The translations under genes were made by a program, and so were the position numbers. Source: JAENVU01 sp963765075 (GTDB taxonomy: Bacteria > Actinomycetota > Acidimicrobiia > IMCC26256 > JAENVU01). Taken from it: DNA of 64,000 bases. The notes beneath the pieces were generated by a model that saw only the letters and a program-made list of their open reading frames with translations, ran no database searches and was not told the origin of the DNA. The stretch is from the NCBI GenBank assembly GCA_963765075.1, contig CAVXVA010000008.1:868001-932000 (forward strand), written 5' to 3'. Positions 26,021 through 34,877 of the stretch are shown here, piece by piece (within the stretch, counting starts at the first letter, position 1; the number at the start of each line of letters is the position of its first letter).

Positions 26021-27265
26021 ATGAGTGGGATGGCGCCGCTGACGCTCACTGGCTCACTCGGCGTGGCGTCCGAGGTCGGGATCCTGCGACGAGTGCTGCT
26101 TCATCGTCCGGGTCTCGAGTTGGAACGGCTGACCCCGATGAACGCAGCGGATCTGCTCTTCGACGATGTGTTGTGGGCCCGCCGGGCCCGTGAAGAGCAC
26201 GACGTATTCTCCGGCAGTCTGCGCGAGGCCGGCGTCGAAGTGCTGCTCCTCGGTGAGATGTTGGCCGAGACGCTCGACGATCTGGTTGCTCGCTCGTGGG
26301 TGCTCGACCACGTTCTCACGCCGACGTTGTTCGGTCGTTCGCTCGCGGCGGAGCTCCGGGCGGAACTCGAGACCCACGATGCTGCGACGCTGAGTCGCGA
26401 GCTGATCGGAGGCCTCACTCGATCCGAGCTGGCGGACAATGCTCCGGGGCTCGTGGCCGCCGTCGCGGCGCCGCGCGACCTCGTCTTGGCGCCGCTACCG
26501 AACCACCTGTTTACCCGAGATACTGCAGCCTGTATCGGTGCCGGAGTCGCACTGTCTCCGATGGCCTTCCCGGCTCGAGCGCGAGAGACCGTGCATCTCC
26601 AAGCCATCTTCCGCTTCCACCCGATGTTCGCGACGGGCATCTCGGTCTGGTACGGCGATCAACCGGAGGACCGGGCACCGGCGACGATCGAGGGCGGCGA
26701 CATCCTCGTGATCGGGAGGTCCACGCTGCTGGTCGGGATGGGGGAGCGGACCAGTCCGCAGGCGGTCGAGACACTGGCGCGGCGCCTGTTCGCCGCCGAA
26801 GCGATCGATCAGGTCATCGCGGTCCGCCTCCCGAAGGGGAGGGCGTCCATGCACCTCGACACGATCCTGACCATGGTCGATCGAGATTGTTTCGTGGTGT
26901 ATCCGGGCCTGGGCGACGCACTCCCGACCTGGTCGTTGCGGCCGGACGAGGGCTCGGACGGCGTCATCATCAGTCCCGAGCGAGAGCTGTTCGACGCGAT
27001 CGGTACCGCACTCGGTCTCGATCAGGTTCGTGTGGTCACGACCGGGGGTGATGGCATCGAAGCGGAGCGCGAGCAATGGGACGACGGGAACAACGTGCTC
27101 GCGGTCTCGCCGGGTGTGGTCGTCGCGTACGAACGCAACGTCGATACCAACACCACGCTCCGACGGGCTGGTATCGAAGTCATCACGATTCCCGGGAGCG
27201 AACTCTCCCGTGGTCGTGGCGGTCCCCGGTGCATGACCTGCCCACTCGTTCGAGACTCGGCGTAG
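26021..27265 (+). CDS. arcA: Arginine deiminase
   Basis: Hydrolyses L-arginine to citrulline and ammonia, the first step of the ATP-yielding ADI pathway. 414 residues, the usual length. Active-site landmarks: LPNHLFTRDTAACIG, IFRFHPMF, EGGDILVIG, the catalytic His in ASMHLDTILTMVD, and the C-terminal nucleophile Cys404 in RGGPRCMTC. ATG at 26021 is preceded by AGGAGG. The carbamate kinase gene begins nine bases after the stop, so the two are one operon; a DevR-like box sits upstream. No ornithine carbamoyltransferase gene is present here. Confidence 0.95.
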   Translation: MSGMAPLTLTGSLGVASEVGILRRVLLHRPGLELERLTPMNAADLLFDDVLWARRAREEHDVFSGSLREAGVEVLLLGEMLAETLDDLVARSWVLDHVLTPTLFGRSLAAELRAELETHDAATLSRELIGGLTRSELADNAPGLVAAVAAPRDLVLAPLPNHLFTRDTAACIGAGVALSPMAFPARARETVHLQAIFRFHPMFATGISVWYGDQPEDRAPATIEGGDILVIGRSTLLVGMGERTSPQAVETLARRLFAAEAIDQVIAVRLPKGRASMHLDTILTMVDRDCFVVYPGLGDALPTWSLRPDEGSDGVIISPERELFDAIGTALGLDQVRVVTTGGDGIEAEREQWDDGNNVLAVSPGVVVAYERNVDTNTTLRRAGIEVITIPGSELSRGRGGPRCMTCPLVRDSA

Positions 27266-27273
27266 GAGCCACG

Positions 27274-28191
27274 GTGCTGGTGGTCATTGCCGTGGGGGGC
27301 AACGCGCTCAGTCCGCGCGGGGAGTCGGTCGATGTCGCGAACCAGCGTGCCCACGTGGCCGAAGCGGCGCGAGCTATCGCCGAGGTGGCCCGCGAGCACG
27401 ACGTGATCGTGACGCATGGCAACGGCCCCCAGGTCGGCGCACTGGCGCTCCAGAGCGAGCGGCCGGGTGCAATGTCGACGACGCCGCTCGACGTGCTCGA
27501 CGCCGAGAGCATCGGCATGATCGGCTATCTACTCGAACAGGAACTGGGCAATGTGCTCGAGGGTCGAGATGTCGCCGCGTTGGTCACCCAGGTGGTGGTG
27601 GACGCCGATGATCCGGCGTTCACGCACCCGACGAAACCCATTGGGCCGGTCTACGACGAGGAATCGGCCCGTGCGCTCTCGGCTGCCAGGGGCTGGTCGA
27701 TCGCACGGGACGGCGACGGTTGGCGCCGGGTGGTGCCGTCACCGAGGCCGCGCGCAATTGTGGACTTGCGCACCATCGAGATCCTCCTCGAGTTCGGTGT
27801 ACTCGTGATCTGTACCGGCGGGGGTGGCATACCCGTCAGTATCGGGGTCGACGGTGGACTCCACGGCGTCGAAGCCGTCATCGACAAGGACCGATCCGCC
27901 GCGCTGCTCGCCGAGGATCTGGGCGCAGACGCGCTGTTGCTGCTCACCGACGTCGCGGCCGTGATGGCGGATTGGGGAATGGCGACGCAGCGGGCCATCC
28001 GACGGGCCGATCCGACCGAACTCGACGGGATGACCTTTCCCCCGGGATCGATGGGTCCGAAGGTTGCGGCCGCGTGCGAGTTCGCGCGCACCACCGCCCG
28101 GCCGGCGATGATCGGTTCGTTGGTCGACGCATCAGCCATTTTGCGCGGTCAGGCCGGCACGATGGTGACCGTGCAGCGCGAGCGTTCGTAG
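27274..28191 (+). CDS. arcC: Carbamate kinase
   Basis: Transfers phosphate from carbamoyl phosphate to ADP, the ATP-forming last step of the arginine deiminase pathway. 305 residues of the amino-acid-kinase fold: VIAVGGNALSPRG, THGNGPQVG, VVVDADDPAF with HPTKPIGPVY, CTGGGGIPV, VIDKDRSAALLAEDLGAD and LLTDVAAV. The GTG at 27274 has AGGAG just before it, overlapping the arcA stop codon. The amino-acid permease gene follows after 19 bp. Confidence 0.95.
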   Translation: MLVVIAVGGNALSPRGESVDVANQRAHVAEAARAIAEVAREHDVIVTHGNGPQVGALALQSERPGAMSTTPLDVLDAESIGMIGYLLEQELGNVLEGRDVAALVTQVVVDADDPAFTHPTKPIGPVYDEESARALSAARGWSIARDGDGWRRVVPSPRPRAIVDLRTIEILLEFGVLVICTGGGGIPVSIGVDGGLHGVEAVIDKDRSAALLAEDLGADALLLLTDVAAVMADWGMATQRAIRRADPTELDGMTFPPGSMGPKVAAACEFARTTARPAMIGSLVDASAILRGQAGTMVTVQRERS

Positions 28192-28210
28192 CGAATCGCG
28201 GCGGTGCTGC

Positions 28211-29788
28211 GTGGGGTCGAAACTGGCACGTTCGCTGGGTCTCCTTCAGGTCACCGCGAGTGGCGTTGGCATCATCGTTGGCGCCGGGATCTATGCCCTC
28301 GTCGGTACTGCGACCGAGACGGCGGGTGGCGCCGTCTGGTTGTCATTCGGCGTCGCGGGCGTCTTGAGCACGCTCACGGCGTTGAGCTATGCGGAACTCG
28401 CGTCCATGTATCCGAGCGCAGGTGCCGAGTACGAGTACACGAGACACGTCGCGCCGGCATGGGTCGCATTCGTCGTCGGCTGGATGATGATCCTTGGGCT
28501 CGTGGTCGGGGCGGGCGCGGTCGCGTTGGGATTCGCTGGATACTTCCGACACTTCGTCGGTCTCCCGGCGGCGGCGGTTGCGATCGGCTTGCTCGTCCTC
28601 ATGGGCGGGATCGCGTCGCTCGGGATCGCGCGTGCGGCACGGCTCACCGTCGTGCTGAGCATGTTGCAGGTCGCGGGTCTCGTGGCGGTGATCGTGGTGG
28701 GTGTGCCCCATTTCGGTGACCATGACCTCGTCAGTGGAGCGACGGCCGGTCGCGTGCTCGGCGGCGCGGCGCTGGTGTTCTTTGCGTTCATCGGGTTCGA
28801 CGAAGTGATCACCTTGGCGGGCGAGACTCGCGATCCCTCCCGGACGGTGCCACGCGCGCTGCTGATCGCGTTGGCGATCTCCACGGCGCTGTACATGGCA
28901 GTCGGGGTTGCGGCGGTCAGTGTGGTCGGCGCACCTGCGTTGGCGCGGTCCTCGACGCCGCTCGCCGATGTGATGCAGACGGCACTCGGTTCGGCCAGTG
29001 CCGACGTCATGGCCGTCGCCGCGATGATTGCCACCGTCAATACAACGCTGCTCCTCATTACGGCAGCGTCGCGATTGACGTGGAGCATGGCCTCGAAGGG
29101 TTCACTCCCAAGTGGGTTGCGAGCGTTGAATCGTCATCGAGTGCCCGCTCGCGCGATCGGGATCGCGGTGGTCATCGCGGCGGCGTGCGCGGCCCTCGGT
29201 CGGATCGGTCTGGTGGCGAGCGTCACTGACTTTGCGGTCTTCCTGGTCTTCGTCGCGGTCAATGCAACCGTGATTGTGCTGAGGTTCCGTCAGCCCAACC
29301 ATCGCCGACCGTTCCGGGTTCCCTGGCAGGTCGGGAAGGTGCCGGTCCCTGCGGTTCTCGCACTCGTGACGGTCGGTATCGTGGTGCCGGCCCTCGAAAT
29401 GGCGGCCATCGCGCTGGGCACACTCATCCTGCTGGTGGGGCTGATCGCCTACCGTCTGCTGCGCCGCCCACCTTTGGCGCTCGAGACGATTCCCGGAGCG
29501 GACGATCCGATGATGCGACGTACTCAGGTCGACGAATCCGAAGCCCGTCGAGCCGCCGACCTCCTCGCGATCGATTTCGACACGGTCGAGTTCGATCTCG
29601 CCCAGTTCCATCAGGGTCTCGAGCGGGAACTGCAACACGGACGGGCTGATCCCGACACGAACGTGACCGATGACGACCTCGTGGTGACGGCGAAGATTGC
29701 CCTCGCACATCTCAACGAGATACCCGACTACTACACCCGTCTCGAGGCCATGGAAGCCGAAGCCATCGAGGAGTGGAAGCACCGATAG
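28211..29788 (+). CDS. APC-family amino-acid permease with C-terminal DUF5661-like domain
   Basis: A 525-residue transporter. Twelve hydrophobic segments fill residues 8-430, beginning LQVTASGVGIIVGAGIYALVG, the substrate-binding TM1 signature of APC carriers; FFAFIGFDEVITLAGE is the TM6 signature. After the membrane part, residues 440-525 form a soluble acidic domain (RAADLLAIDFDTVEFDLAQF, then ELQHGRADPDTNVT, HLNEIPDYYTRLEAME) that resembles DUF5661. As the third gene of the arcA-arcC unit it probably imports arginine or exchanges it for ornithine or citrulline; it is not the classical ArcD family by eye. Confidence 0.87.
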   Translation: MGSKLARSLGLLQVTASGVGIIVGAGIYALVGTATETAGGAVWLSFGVAGVLSTLTALSYAELASMYPSAGAEYEYTRHVAPAWVAFVVGWMMILGLVVGAGAVALGFAGYFRHFVGLPAAAVAIGLLVLMGGIASLGIARAARLTVVLSMLQVAGLVAVIVVGVPHFGDHDLVSGATAGRVLGGAALVFFAFIGFDEVITLAGETRDPSRTVPRALLIALAISTALYMAVGVAAVSVVGAPALARSSTPLADVMQTALGSASADVMAVAAMIATVNTTLLLITAASRLTWSMASKGSLPSGLRALNRHRVPARAIGIAVVIAAACAALGRIGLVASVTDFAVFLVFVAVNATVIVLRFRQPNHRRPFRVPWQVGKVPVPAVLALVTVGIVVPALEMAAIALGTLILLVGLIAYRLLRRPPLALETIPGADDPMMRRTQVDESEARRAADLLAIDFDTVEFDLAQFHQGLERELQHGRADPDTNVTDDDLVVTAKIALAHLNEIPDYYTRLEAMEAEAIEEWKHR

Positions 29789-29797
29789 GGCGGGTGG

Positions 29798-30736
29798 TCA
29801 ACCCGTAGCGATCAGGCGGTCGACATCCTCGAGCCGAAGCACACCGATCACGGTCCCGGCGGTGGCGACGGGTAATTGCCGGTCGGGCGCGCTCGCCAAT
29901 CGGATGATGAGTTCATCGCTCAAGAGATCGTCCGGCGCAATCGCGACTGCGTCCAGCCACGGCCCGATCGGAATACGGTCGAGATCGACGCGCATCGCAT
30001 CGGCGACGTGGTGCCCCTTGAGGCGGATGTGCACGATGGTCGCGGTTTGTTCGGCTGATGCGCCGAAGTAGATGAATGCCCCGATGAGCATCAGCCAGAC
30101 ATCGAGGAAGGCACCGACCATCATGAGGGCGATCGCGAATGCGTGACCGACCCTCGTGGCGATTCGGGTCGCCGACTCGAGTGAGTGGTTGCGTTCGAGG
30201 AGGGATCGGAACACGCGTCCCCCGTCGAGGGGGAACGCCGGAATCAAGTTGAACGTCCCGAGCATCAGGTTGAGCCACGTGATGCGGGCCAGCCACGCGC
30301 CGTCGATCAGGTCGATGGGTACGAGGTCCCGCCCGCTGAGGACGCAGAACGTCGCCGCGGCCGCAGCGATGGCAAAGCTCGCGATCGGCCCGACGATCGC
30401 GATCGCGAACTCGTCGCGGGGGCGTTCGGGCAGCCGTTCCATCTTGGAGATGCCGCCAAGCGGCATCAGCAGAATCTCGTGCACGTCGACGCCGCGAGCC
30501 CGGGCCACGAGACTGTGGGCGAACTCATGGAGGACCACGCAGCCGAAGATGACAAGCAGCCACGTCACGCTGAGGAGAGCGTTCCCGACGCCGGGCTCGG
30601 GCGCGGCCGCCGCAAAAAGCGCGACGAGCACGAGGAAACTGATGTGGATTCGCAACTCGATCCCTGCGATCCGCGCGATGGGAAACGATGCCCAACTCCC
30701 TCGTCGAGCGGGCTCCGGCTTGACCTCGGTCGCCAT
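29798..30736 (-). CDS. Site-2-protease-family membrane metalloprotease (M50)
   Basis: A 312-residue intramembrane zinc protease. The zinc site is HEFAH in a membrane helix (VVLHEFAHSLVARARGVDV), and the second ligand motif is NLIPAFPLDGGR. The C-terminal 80 residues resemble a single CBS-like half (VADAMRVDLDRIPIGPWLD, LPVATAGTVIGVLRLEDVDRLI). The layout matches Rip3-type proteases; mycobacterial Rv2625c, a DosR-regulon member, has the same plan. It is convergent with the permease gene and divergent from the alcohol dehydrogenase across a 364-bp region with DevR-like boxes. Confidence 0.92.
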   Translation of the reverse strand: MATEVKPEPARRGSWASFPIARIAGIELRIHISFLVLVALFAAAAPEPGVGNALLSVTWLLVIFGCVVLHEFAHSLVARARGVDVHEILLMPLGGISKMERLPERPRDEFAIAIVGPIASFAIAAAAATFCVLSGRDLVPIDLIDGAWLARITWLNLMLGTFNLIPAFPLDGGRVFRSLLERNHSLESATRIATRVGHAFAIALMMVGAFLDVWLMLIGAFIYFGASAEQTATIVHIRLKGHHVADAMRVDLDRIPIGPWLDAVAIAPDDLLSDELIIRLASAPDRQLPVATAGTVIGVLRLEDVDRLIATG

Positions 30737-30920
30737 CGGCTATGCGGTCGGTGCGGGGAGCCGCATATCCGCGTGGACCGCCACGGGCTGTTGTCGCACT
30801 GCATCCATCGTCCGCATCGTGGCCATACCTCGCCTAGGTCGTTGTCCGGGATTCGAACTCCGTGATCCCACCCTGGCGCGGCGGCGTGGCGGGCGTCAGT
30901 GCCAACCGGCCGCGCGCCCA

Positions 30921-30935
30921 GGGACTTTCGGCGGA
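30921..30935. promoter_or_regulatory. Weak DevR-box-like site
   Basis: GGGACTTTCGGCGGA keeps the whole left half-site (GGGACTT) and the central G of the DevR box but has a poor right half; nine of twelve defined positions match. It may be an auxiliary site next to the stronger one 58 bp further right. Confidence 0.4.
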
Positions 30936-30992
30936 TGGGTGCGATTTCACGTCCAGTCTCCCGACGGTTCGTGGTCGTTCGACCGGGACCCT

Positions 30993-31007
30993 GGGGCTTT
31001 CGACCCT
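30993..31007. promoter_or_regulatory. Strong DevR-box-like site
   Basis: GGGGCTTTCGACCCT matches eleven of twelve defined positions of the mycobacterial DevR/DosR box. It sits about 95-110 bp before the alcohol dehydrogenase start and about 260 bp before the divergent protease start, positions compatible with activating either. Confidence 0.6.
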
Positions 31008-31100
31008 GGGGCCGCCGTCAGCGGGTCGCAGATACTCGATGCCGTTTCCAGTTGGATGGAGTGACGTTGTGGCTGAACTCGACCCGTGATGGTCTCGGGC

Positions 31101-32117
31101 ATGCGTGCATGGATGGTGGACCACACCGGGCCCGTCGAAGGTGGGTCCCTTCGGTCGGTGACGCGCCCGATTCCCGAGCCCGCGGACCGCGAGGTCCGCG
31201 TGCGAGTCCGCGTGTCGGGAGTCTGTCGCACCGATCTGCACCTTGCCGAGGGCGACTTGGCCCCGAGGGCGTTGGGGGTCATACCCGGCCATGAGATCGT
31301 CGGCGTCGTCGATGCCTGCGGCCCTGGTGCGACGCGCTTCTCGATCGGCGCTCGAGTGGGTGTTGCCTGGTTGGCCCACACGTGCGGTCAGTGCCGGTTC
31401 TGCGCCCGCGGTGAGGAGAATCTCTGTCTCACGCCAACGTTCACCGGCTGGGATCGTGATGGCGGATTCGCGGAATTCGCCACGGCGCACGAAGACTTCG
31501 TGTATCTGCTGCCCGCCGAGTATGACGACGCGCACGTCGCACCCCTGTTGTGCTCGGGAATCATCGGGTACCGCGCCCTCGGCCGGGCTCGAGTTCCCCA
31601 GGGTGGCCGGCTCGGGATCTATGGGTTCGGTGCTTCGGCGCACATCACGGCGCAGATCGCGATCGCGGAAGGCGCTCGAGTCCACGTGATGACACGCTCC
31701 GCCGCGGCACGCCGGCTGGCGTTGGACCTGGGGTGTCTCTCCGCCGGAGGTGCGTTCGACGAACCGCCCGAACCGTTGGACAGCGCGATTCTGTTCGCGC
31801 CCGTCGGCACCTTGGTGCCTACGGCGCTGGCTGCGCTCGACCGCGGCGGCACGCTCGCGATCGCGGGCATTCATCTCAGCGACATCCCGTCCCTGGACTA
31901 TCGGCACCATCTGTTCCAGGAGCGGACCATCACGAGCACGACGGCCAATACCCGTCAAGACGGCGAGGAACTGCTCGCGCTCGCCGCCCGGATCCGACTG
32001 CGGGTCGTCGTCAACGAATATCCGCTCGACGCGGCCGATCAGGCGCTCCGCGACCTTGCCTCGGATCGGGTCGGCGGCGCCGCGGTGCTCCGGATTGCGA
32101 ATCGGGATGGAGGTTGA
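31101..32117 (+). CDS. Zinc-dependent alcohol dehydrogenase (MDR superfamily)
   Basis: About 338 residues. Catalytic zinc ligands are in GVCRTDLH and PGHEIVGVV; the structural zinc loop is CGQCRFCARGEENLC. The NAD(P) fold is GIYGFGASAHITAQIA. The HxxTxD-like composition with a long GWDRDGGFAEF segment fits the AdhA/zinc-binding ADH family that oxidises primary alcohols or reduces aldehydes. Start candidates are ATG 31089 and ATG 31101; neither has a clear ribosome site, and I use 31101 because the family begins MRAW. It stands within the DevR-like island. Confidence 0.9.
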   Translation: MRAWMVDHTGPVEGGSLRSVTRPIPEPADREVRVRVRVSGVCRTDLHLAEGDLAPRALGVIPGHEIVGVVDACGPGATRFSIGARVGVAWLAHTCGQCRFCARGEENLCLTPTFTGWDRDGGFAEFATAHEDFVYLLPAEYDDAHVAPLLCSGIIGYRALGRARVPQGGRLGIYGFGASAHITAQIAIAEGARVHVMTRSAAARRLALDLGCLSAGGAFDEPPEPLDSAILFAPVGTLVPTALAALDRGGTLAIAGIHLSDIPSLDYRHHLFQERTITSTTANTRQDGEELLALAARIRLRVVVNEYPLDAADQALRDLASDRVGGAAVLRIANRDGG

Positions 32118-32169
32118 ACGACGCGACCCGCTCGCCGGAGACGGTGATCCGCTCGAACCGGCCCGCCCT

Positions 32170-33528
32170 TCAAAGCCCCGTGGGGTAGGTCTCCGGGGGT
32201 TCGCCGGCGGTCCAGAGGGCCGTGGGCTCTAGCGGTTCGATCGCCTGGGTGTGATCCAGATGGATGACGGCGTCGAACTGGTCGGCCAGCTTCGCCGGGA
32301 AGTAGTGACTCTGTCGTTCGGTCTCCGGGCGGTAGATCACGCCGATGGCCCGTTCGAGGCGGGGGATCTCGAGTGCGGCCCGGGTGCCCGCCTGCTTCGT
32401 ATCGATCCAGAACCGATCGAGACCGACTTCGTGGAGGAGCGCTTCGTAGCTGTCGGCCCGCGCGGGCCGGACCTGACGTCGCTCGATGGCCGCGCCCCAA
32501 TCGCGAGCGGCAGTGACGGTGCCGTCGTACGTCGTGAGCCCGATGAGCGCGGCGCTCGGACCGTAACGCTGGCGAGCGAGCTGGCCGACGTTCAACTCTC
32601 CCCTCGCGCCCATGCCGGTGGCGCGGGCGTCGCCCACGTGTGAGTTGTGTTCCCAGATGACGATCTTCGGATGCGGCGTGTGGTGATGGAGATGGTCGAG
32701 GAGCGCGTCGGCGGTGTTCGCCATGTGGCGGTCGCGCAAGTTCCACGACGACACCTCGGCCCGGTACATCTGTTGGTAGTACTCCTCGGCGTCGCGCACG
32801 ACGACGGCGTTCTGCTCTGCGAAGAAGTGCTCGTCGAAGGCATCCATGCCGTCGCGTCGCAGGTAGTCGGTGGCCCGGGAACGCAGGGCAACGAGTTCGG
32901 CGACGACCTCGTTCTCGCAGGGGATCGCACCCTGGTGGGCGAGCGCGTATCCGTAGGCTTGGCCTTCGCCGCCACCGAGACGGTCGAAGCAGCCGTACCG
33001 CTCTCGGGCGCGCTGCGCTTCCGCGGGATCCATGCGATCCAAATAGCTGATGACGGCCTCCATGGAGGCGGCGAGGCTGTACAGATCAAGCCCGTAGAAG
33101 CGGACTTTGTCCCGGTCCTGATCGCGGCCGGCGTTGTGGATCCGTAACCAGCTCACGAACTCGAACACGTCTTGGTTCCGCCACATCCATGTGGGGAATC
33201 GCCGGAATCCGCGTAGCGCGGAGTCGGTGTCGCGATCGGGGGACTGGCCGAGGACGAACCGGTTGACCCGATAGGCGTCGGGCCAGTCGCCTTCGATCGC
33301 CACCGCCTTGAATCCGCATTCCTCGATGAGTCGGCGAGTGATCCTGGCGCGTTCGGCGTAGAACTCGTGTGTCCCGTGTGACGCCTCGCCGATCAACACG
33401 ACCTGACACGAGCCGACTCGTTGGATCAGGTCGTCGTAGTCGCCGTCGGCGCCGGTGATCCGATGTGCCTCGGACCGGATGACCGCCGCCGGACCAGTGA
33501 GACGGGTCGATGGGTCGATGGTCGTCAT
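32170..33528 (-). CDS. Erythromycin esterase-like protein
   Basis: A 452-residue member of the EreA/B-ChaN-like fold. Motifs: VVLIGEASHGTHEFYAERARITRRLIEE (catalytic-type Glu/His), AVAIEGDWPDAYRVNRFV, FYGLDLYSL and VIWEHNSHVGDARATGMG. Chromosomal members are common in dormancy regulons and are not usually shown to hydrolyse macrolides; mycobacterial Rv2030c carries the same domain joined to a phosphoribosyltransferase. Its ATG overlaps the stop of the upstream PRT-hydrolase gene (ATGA), so it is the last gene of a coupled three-gene operon. Confidence 0.92.
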   Translation of the reverse strand: MTTIDPSTRLTGPAAVIRSEAHRITGADGDYDDLIQRVGSCQVVLIGEASHGTHEFYAERARITRRLIEECGFKAVAIEGDWPDAYRVNRFVLGQSPDRDTDSALRGFRRFPTWMWRNQDVFEFVSWLRIHNAGRDQDRDKVRFYGLDLYSLAASMEAVISYLDRMDPAEAQRARERYGCFDRLGGGEGQAYGYALAHQGAIPCENEVVAELVALRSRATDYLRRDGMDAFDEHFFAEQNAVVVRDAEEYYQQMYRAEVSSWNLRDRHMANTADALLDHLHHHTPHPKIVIWEHNSHVGDARATGMGARGELNVGQLARQRYGPSAALIGLTTYDGTVTAARDWGAAIERRQVRPARADSYEALLHEVGLDRFWIDTKQAGTRAALEIPRLERAIGVIYRPETERQSHYFPAKLADQFDAVIHLDHTQAIEPLEPTALWTAGEPPETYPTGL

Positions 33529-34877
33529 GACGCCGAGGTCGTCCGGGAGTGGGAGGCGGGGTGGGAATCCCCGAGGTGGAACTCGAACCAATCAGCGGCG
33601 AGTTGTGCGACCGATTCGAGCGCGCCGGGCTCCTCGAACAAGTGCGTCGCCCCGCGAATGATGGCCATCTCGTGGGGGCACCGGAGCCGGGCGGCCGCGG
33701 CTTCGTTGACCTCGCGCGTGGGGAGATCGGCTCCGCCGACGATCAACAGTGTCGGGCATCGCACGGCGTCCAACTGTTCGGCGGCGAGGTCAGGCCGGCC
33801 GCCGCGCGAGACGACGGCCCGGACGAAGACATCAGCGCGCGCCGCAACGCGGAGGGCGGCGCCCGCACCGGTGCTGGCTCCGAAGAGGCCCAGCGGCAAG
33901 GTCGACAGATCGGGATCGGTCCGGGCCCACCGGGTGACATGGAGGAGACGTTCGGCGAGGAACTCCGTGTCGAAGACCAGTGCCCGATCCTGCGCTTCGG
34001 CCTCGGTCATGAGGTCGAACAGCAACGTCGCGAATCCAGCCTGTTGGAGCCGGCGGGCGACGGCACGGTTGCGGGGACTGTGGCGGCTGCTCCCGCTCCC
34101 GTGCGCGAAGACGATGAGGCCCCGCGCGTCGGGAGGGACGTCGAGAGTTCCTTCGACCGTGATCGGCCCGATCGAGATTCCGACGGAGCGCGATACCGAA
34201 GGACGCGCCGCCGGAGGCTGAGCTTCCGGACCGTCCGATCGGGGACTCGTTGCCATCGCCGAGATCACTTCGGCGTCGGTCGTCTGGGTGAAGTCGTCGT
34301 ACCATTCACCGACGGCTCGGAAATTCGCCGGGACCTTCAGCACGACGACCGCGTCGGCCTCGGCCTCGAGCATCGCTACGGTGTCGGCCGGAGCTACGGG
34401 AACTGCGACGACGACGCGCGCCGCACCCATGGCGCGGGCCACTGCGATGGCCGCACGCGCGGTGCCGCCGGTGGCCAATCCGTCGTCAACGATCAGGGCA
34501 GTCTCGTGCGTGAGCGTCAAGGGTGGCCGAGTGCTCCGATACAGGCGGGCTCGCCGAGCGAGCTCGACGCGTTCAGCGGCCGTGACCGCTTCGACGGTCT
34601 GCTGGCTGATTCCGGCGCGGACAATCAGGTTCGTGTCGAGCACGCGTACGTTGCCTTCGCCGATCGCTCCCATCCCCAGCTCCGGATGACCGGGGAAGCC
34701 GAGTTTGCGAACCAGCAATACGTCGAGGGGCGCGCCAAGTGTCTGTGCGACCTCGCGGGCGACTGGTACTCCGCCGCGCGGCAGGCCCACGACGACGACG
34801 TCCGGCGCAGTACCGAACTCGTCGAGAAGGCGACGACCGAGTTGTCGTCCGGCATCGGCTCGATCATGGAACTTCAT
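33525..34877 (-). CDS. Phosphoribosyltransferase / dienelactone hydrolase fusion
   Basis: A 450-residue two-domain protein. Residues 1-210 are a type I phosphoribosyltransferase: VVGLPRGGVPVAREVA and the PRPP motif VDDGLATGGTA (residues 130-140). Residues 230-440 are an alpha/beta hydrolase with VFAHGSGSSRHS, nucleophile Ser335 in GASTGAG, Asp383 and His412. Mycobacterial Rv0571c, a DosR-regulon gene, has the same fusion. Substrates are unknown. ATGA overlaps join it to the USP gene before and the erythromycin-esterase-like gene after. Confidence 0.93.
   Translation of the reverse strand: MKFHDRADAGRQLGRRLLDEFGTAPDVVVVGLPRGGVPVAREVAQTLGAPLDVLLVRKLGFPGHPELGMGAIGEGNVRVLDTNLIVRAGISQQTVEAVTAAERVELARRARLYRSTRPPLTLTHETALIVDDGLATGGTARAAIAVARAMGAARVVVAVPVAPADTVAMLEAEADAVVVLKVPANFRAVGEWYDDFTQTTDAEVISAMATSPRSDGPEAQPPAARPSVSRSVGISIGPITVEGTLDVPPDARGLIVFAHGSGSSRHSPRNRAVARRLQQAGFATLLFDLMTEAEAQDRALVFDTEFLAERLLHVTRWARTDPDLSTLPLGLFGASTGAGAALRVAARADVFVRAVVSRGGRPDLAAEQLDAVRCPTLLIVGGADLPTREVNEAAAARLRCPHEMAIIRGATHLFEEPGALESVAQLAADWFEFHLGDSHPASHSRTTSAS

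Larger units (their letters stand above)
30737..31100. other. 364-bp divergent intergenic region
   Basis: Separates the site-2 protease gene (leftward) from the alcohol dehydrogenase gene (rightward). No convincing coding frame is present. It holds two DevR-box-like sequences (30921-30935 and 30993-31007), so it is probably a shared regulatory region. Confidence 0.6.

Noticed and set aside
30845..30875. tRNA-like T-arm (GGATTCGAACT) on the minus strand
   Set aside because: The flanking bases do not pair as a T stem and no acceptor, D or anticodon arm can be folded around it.
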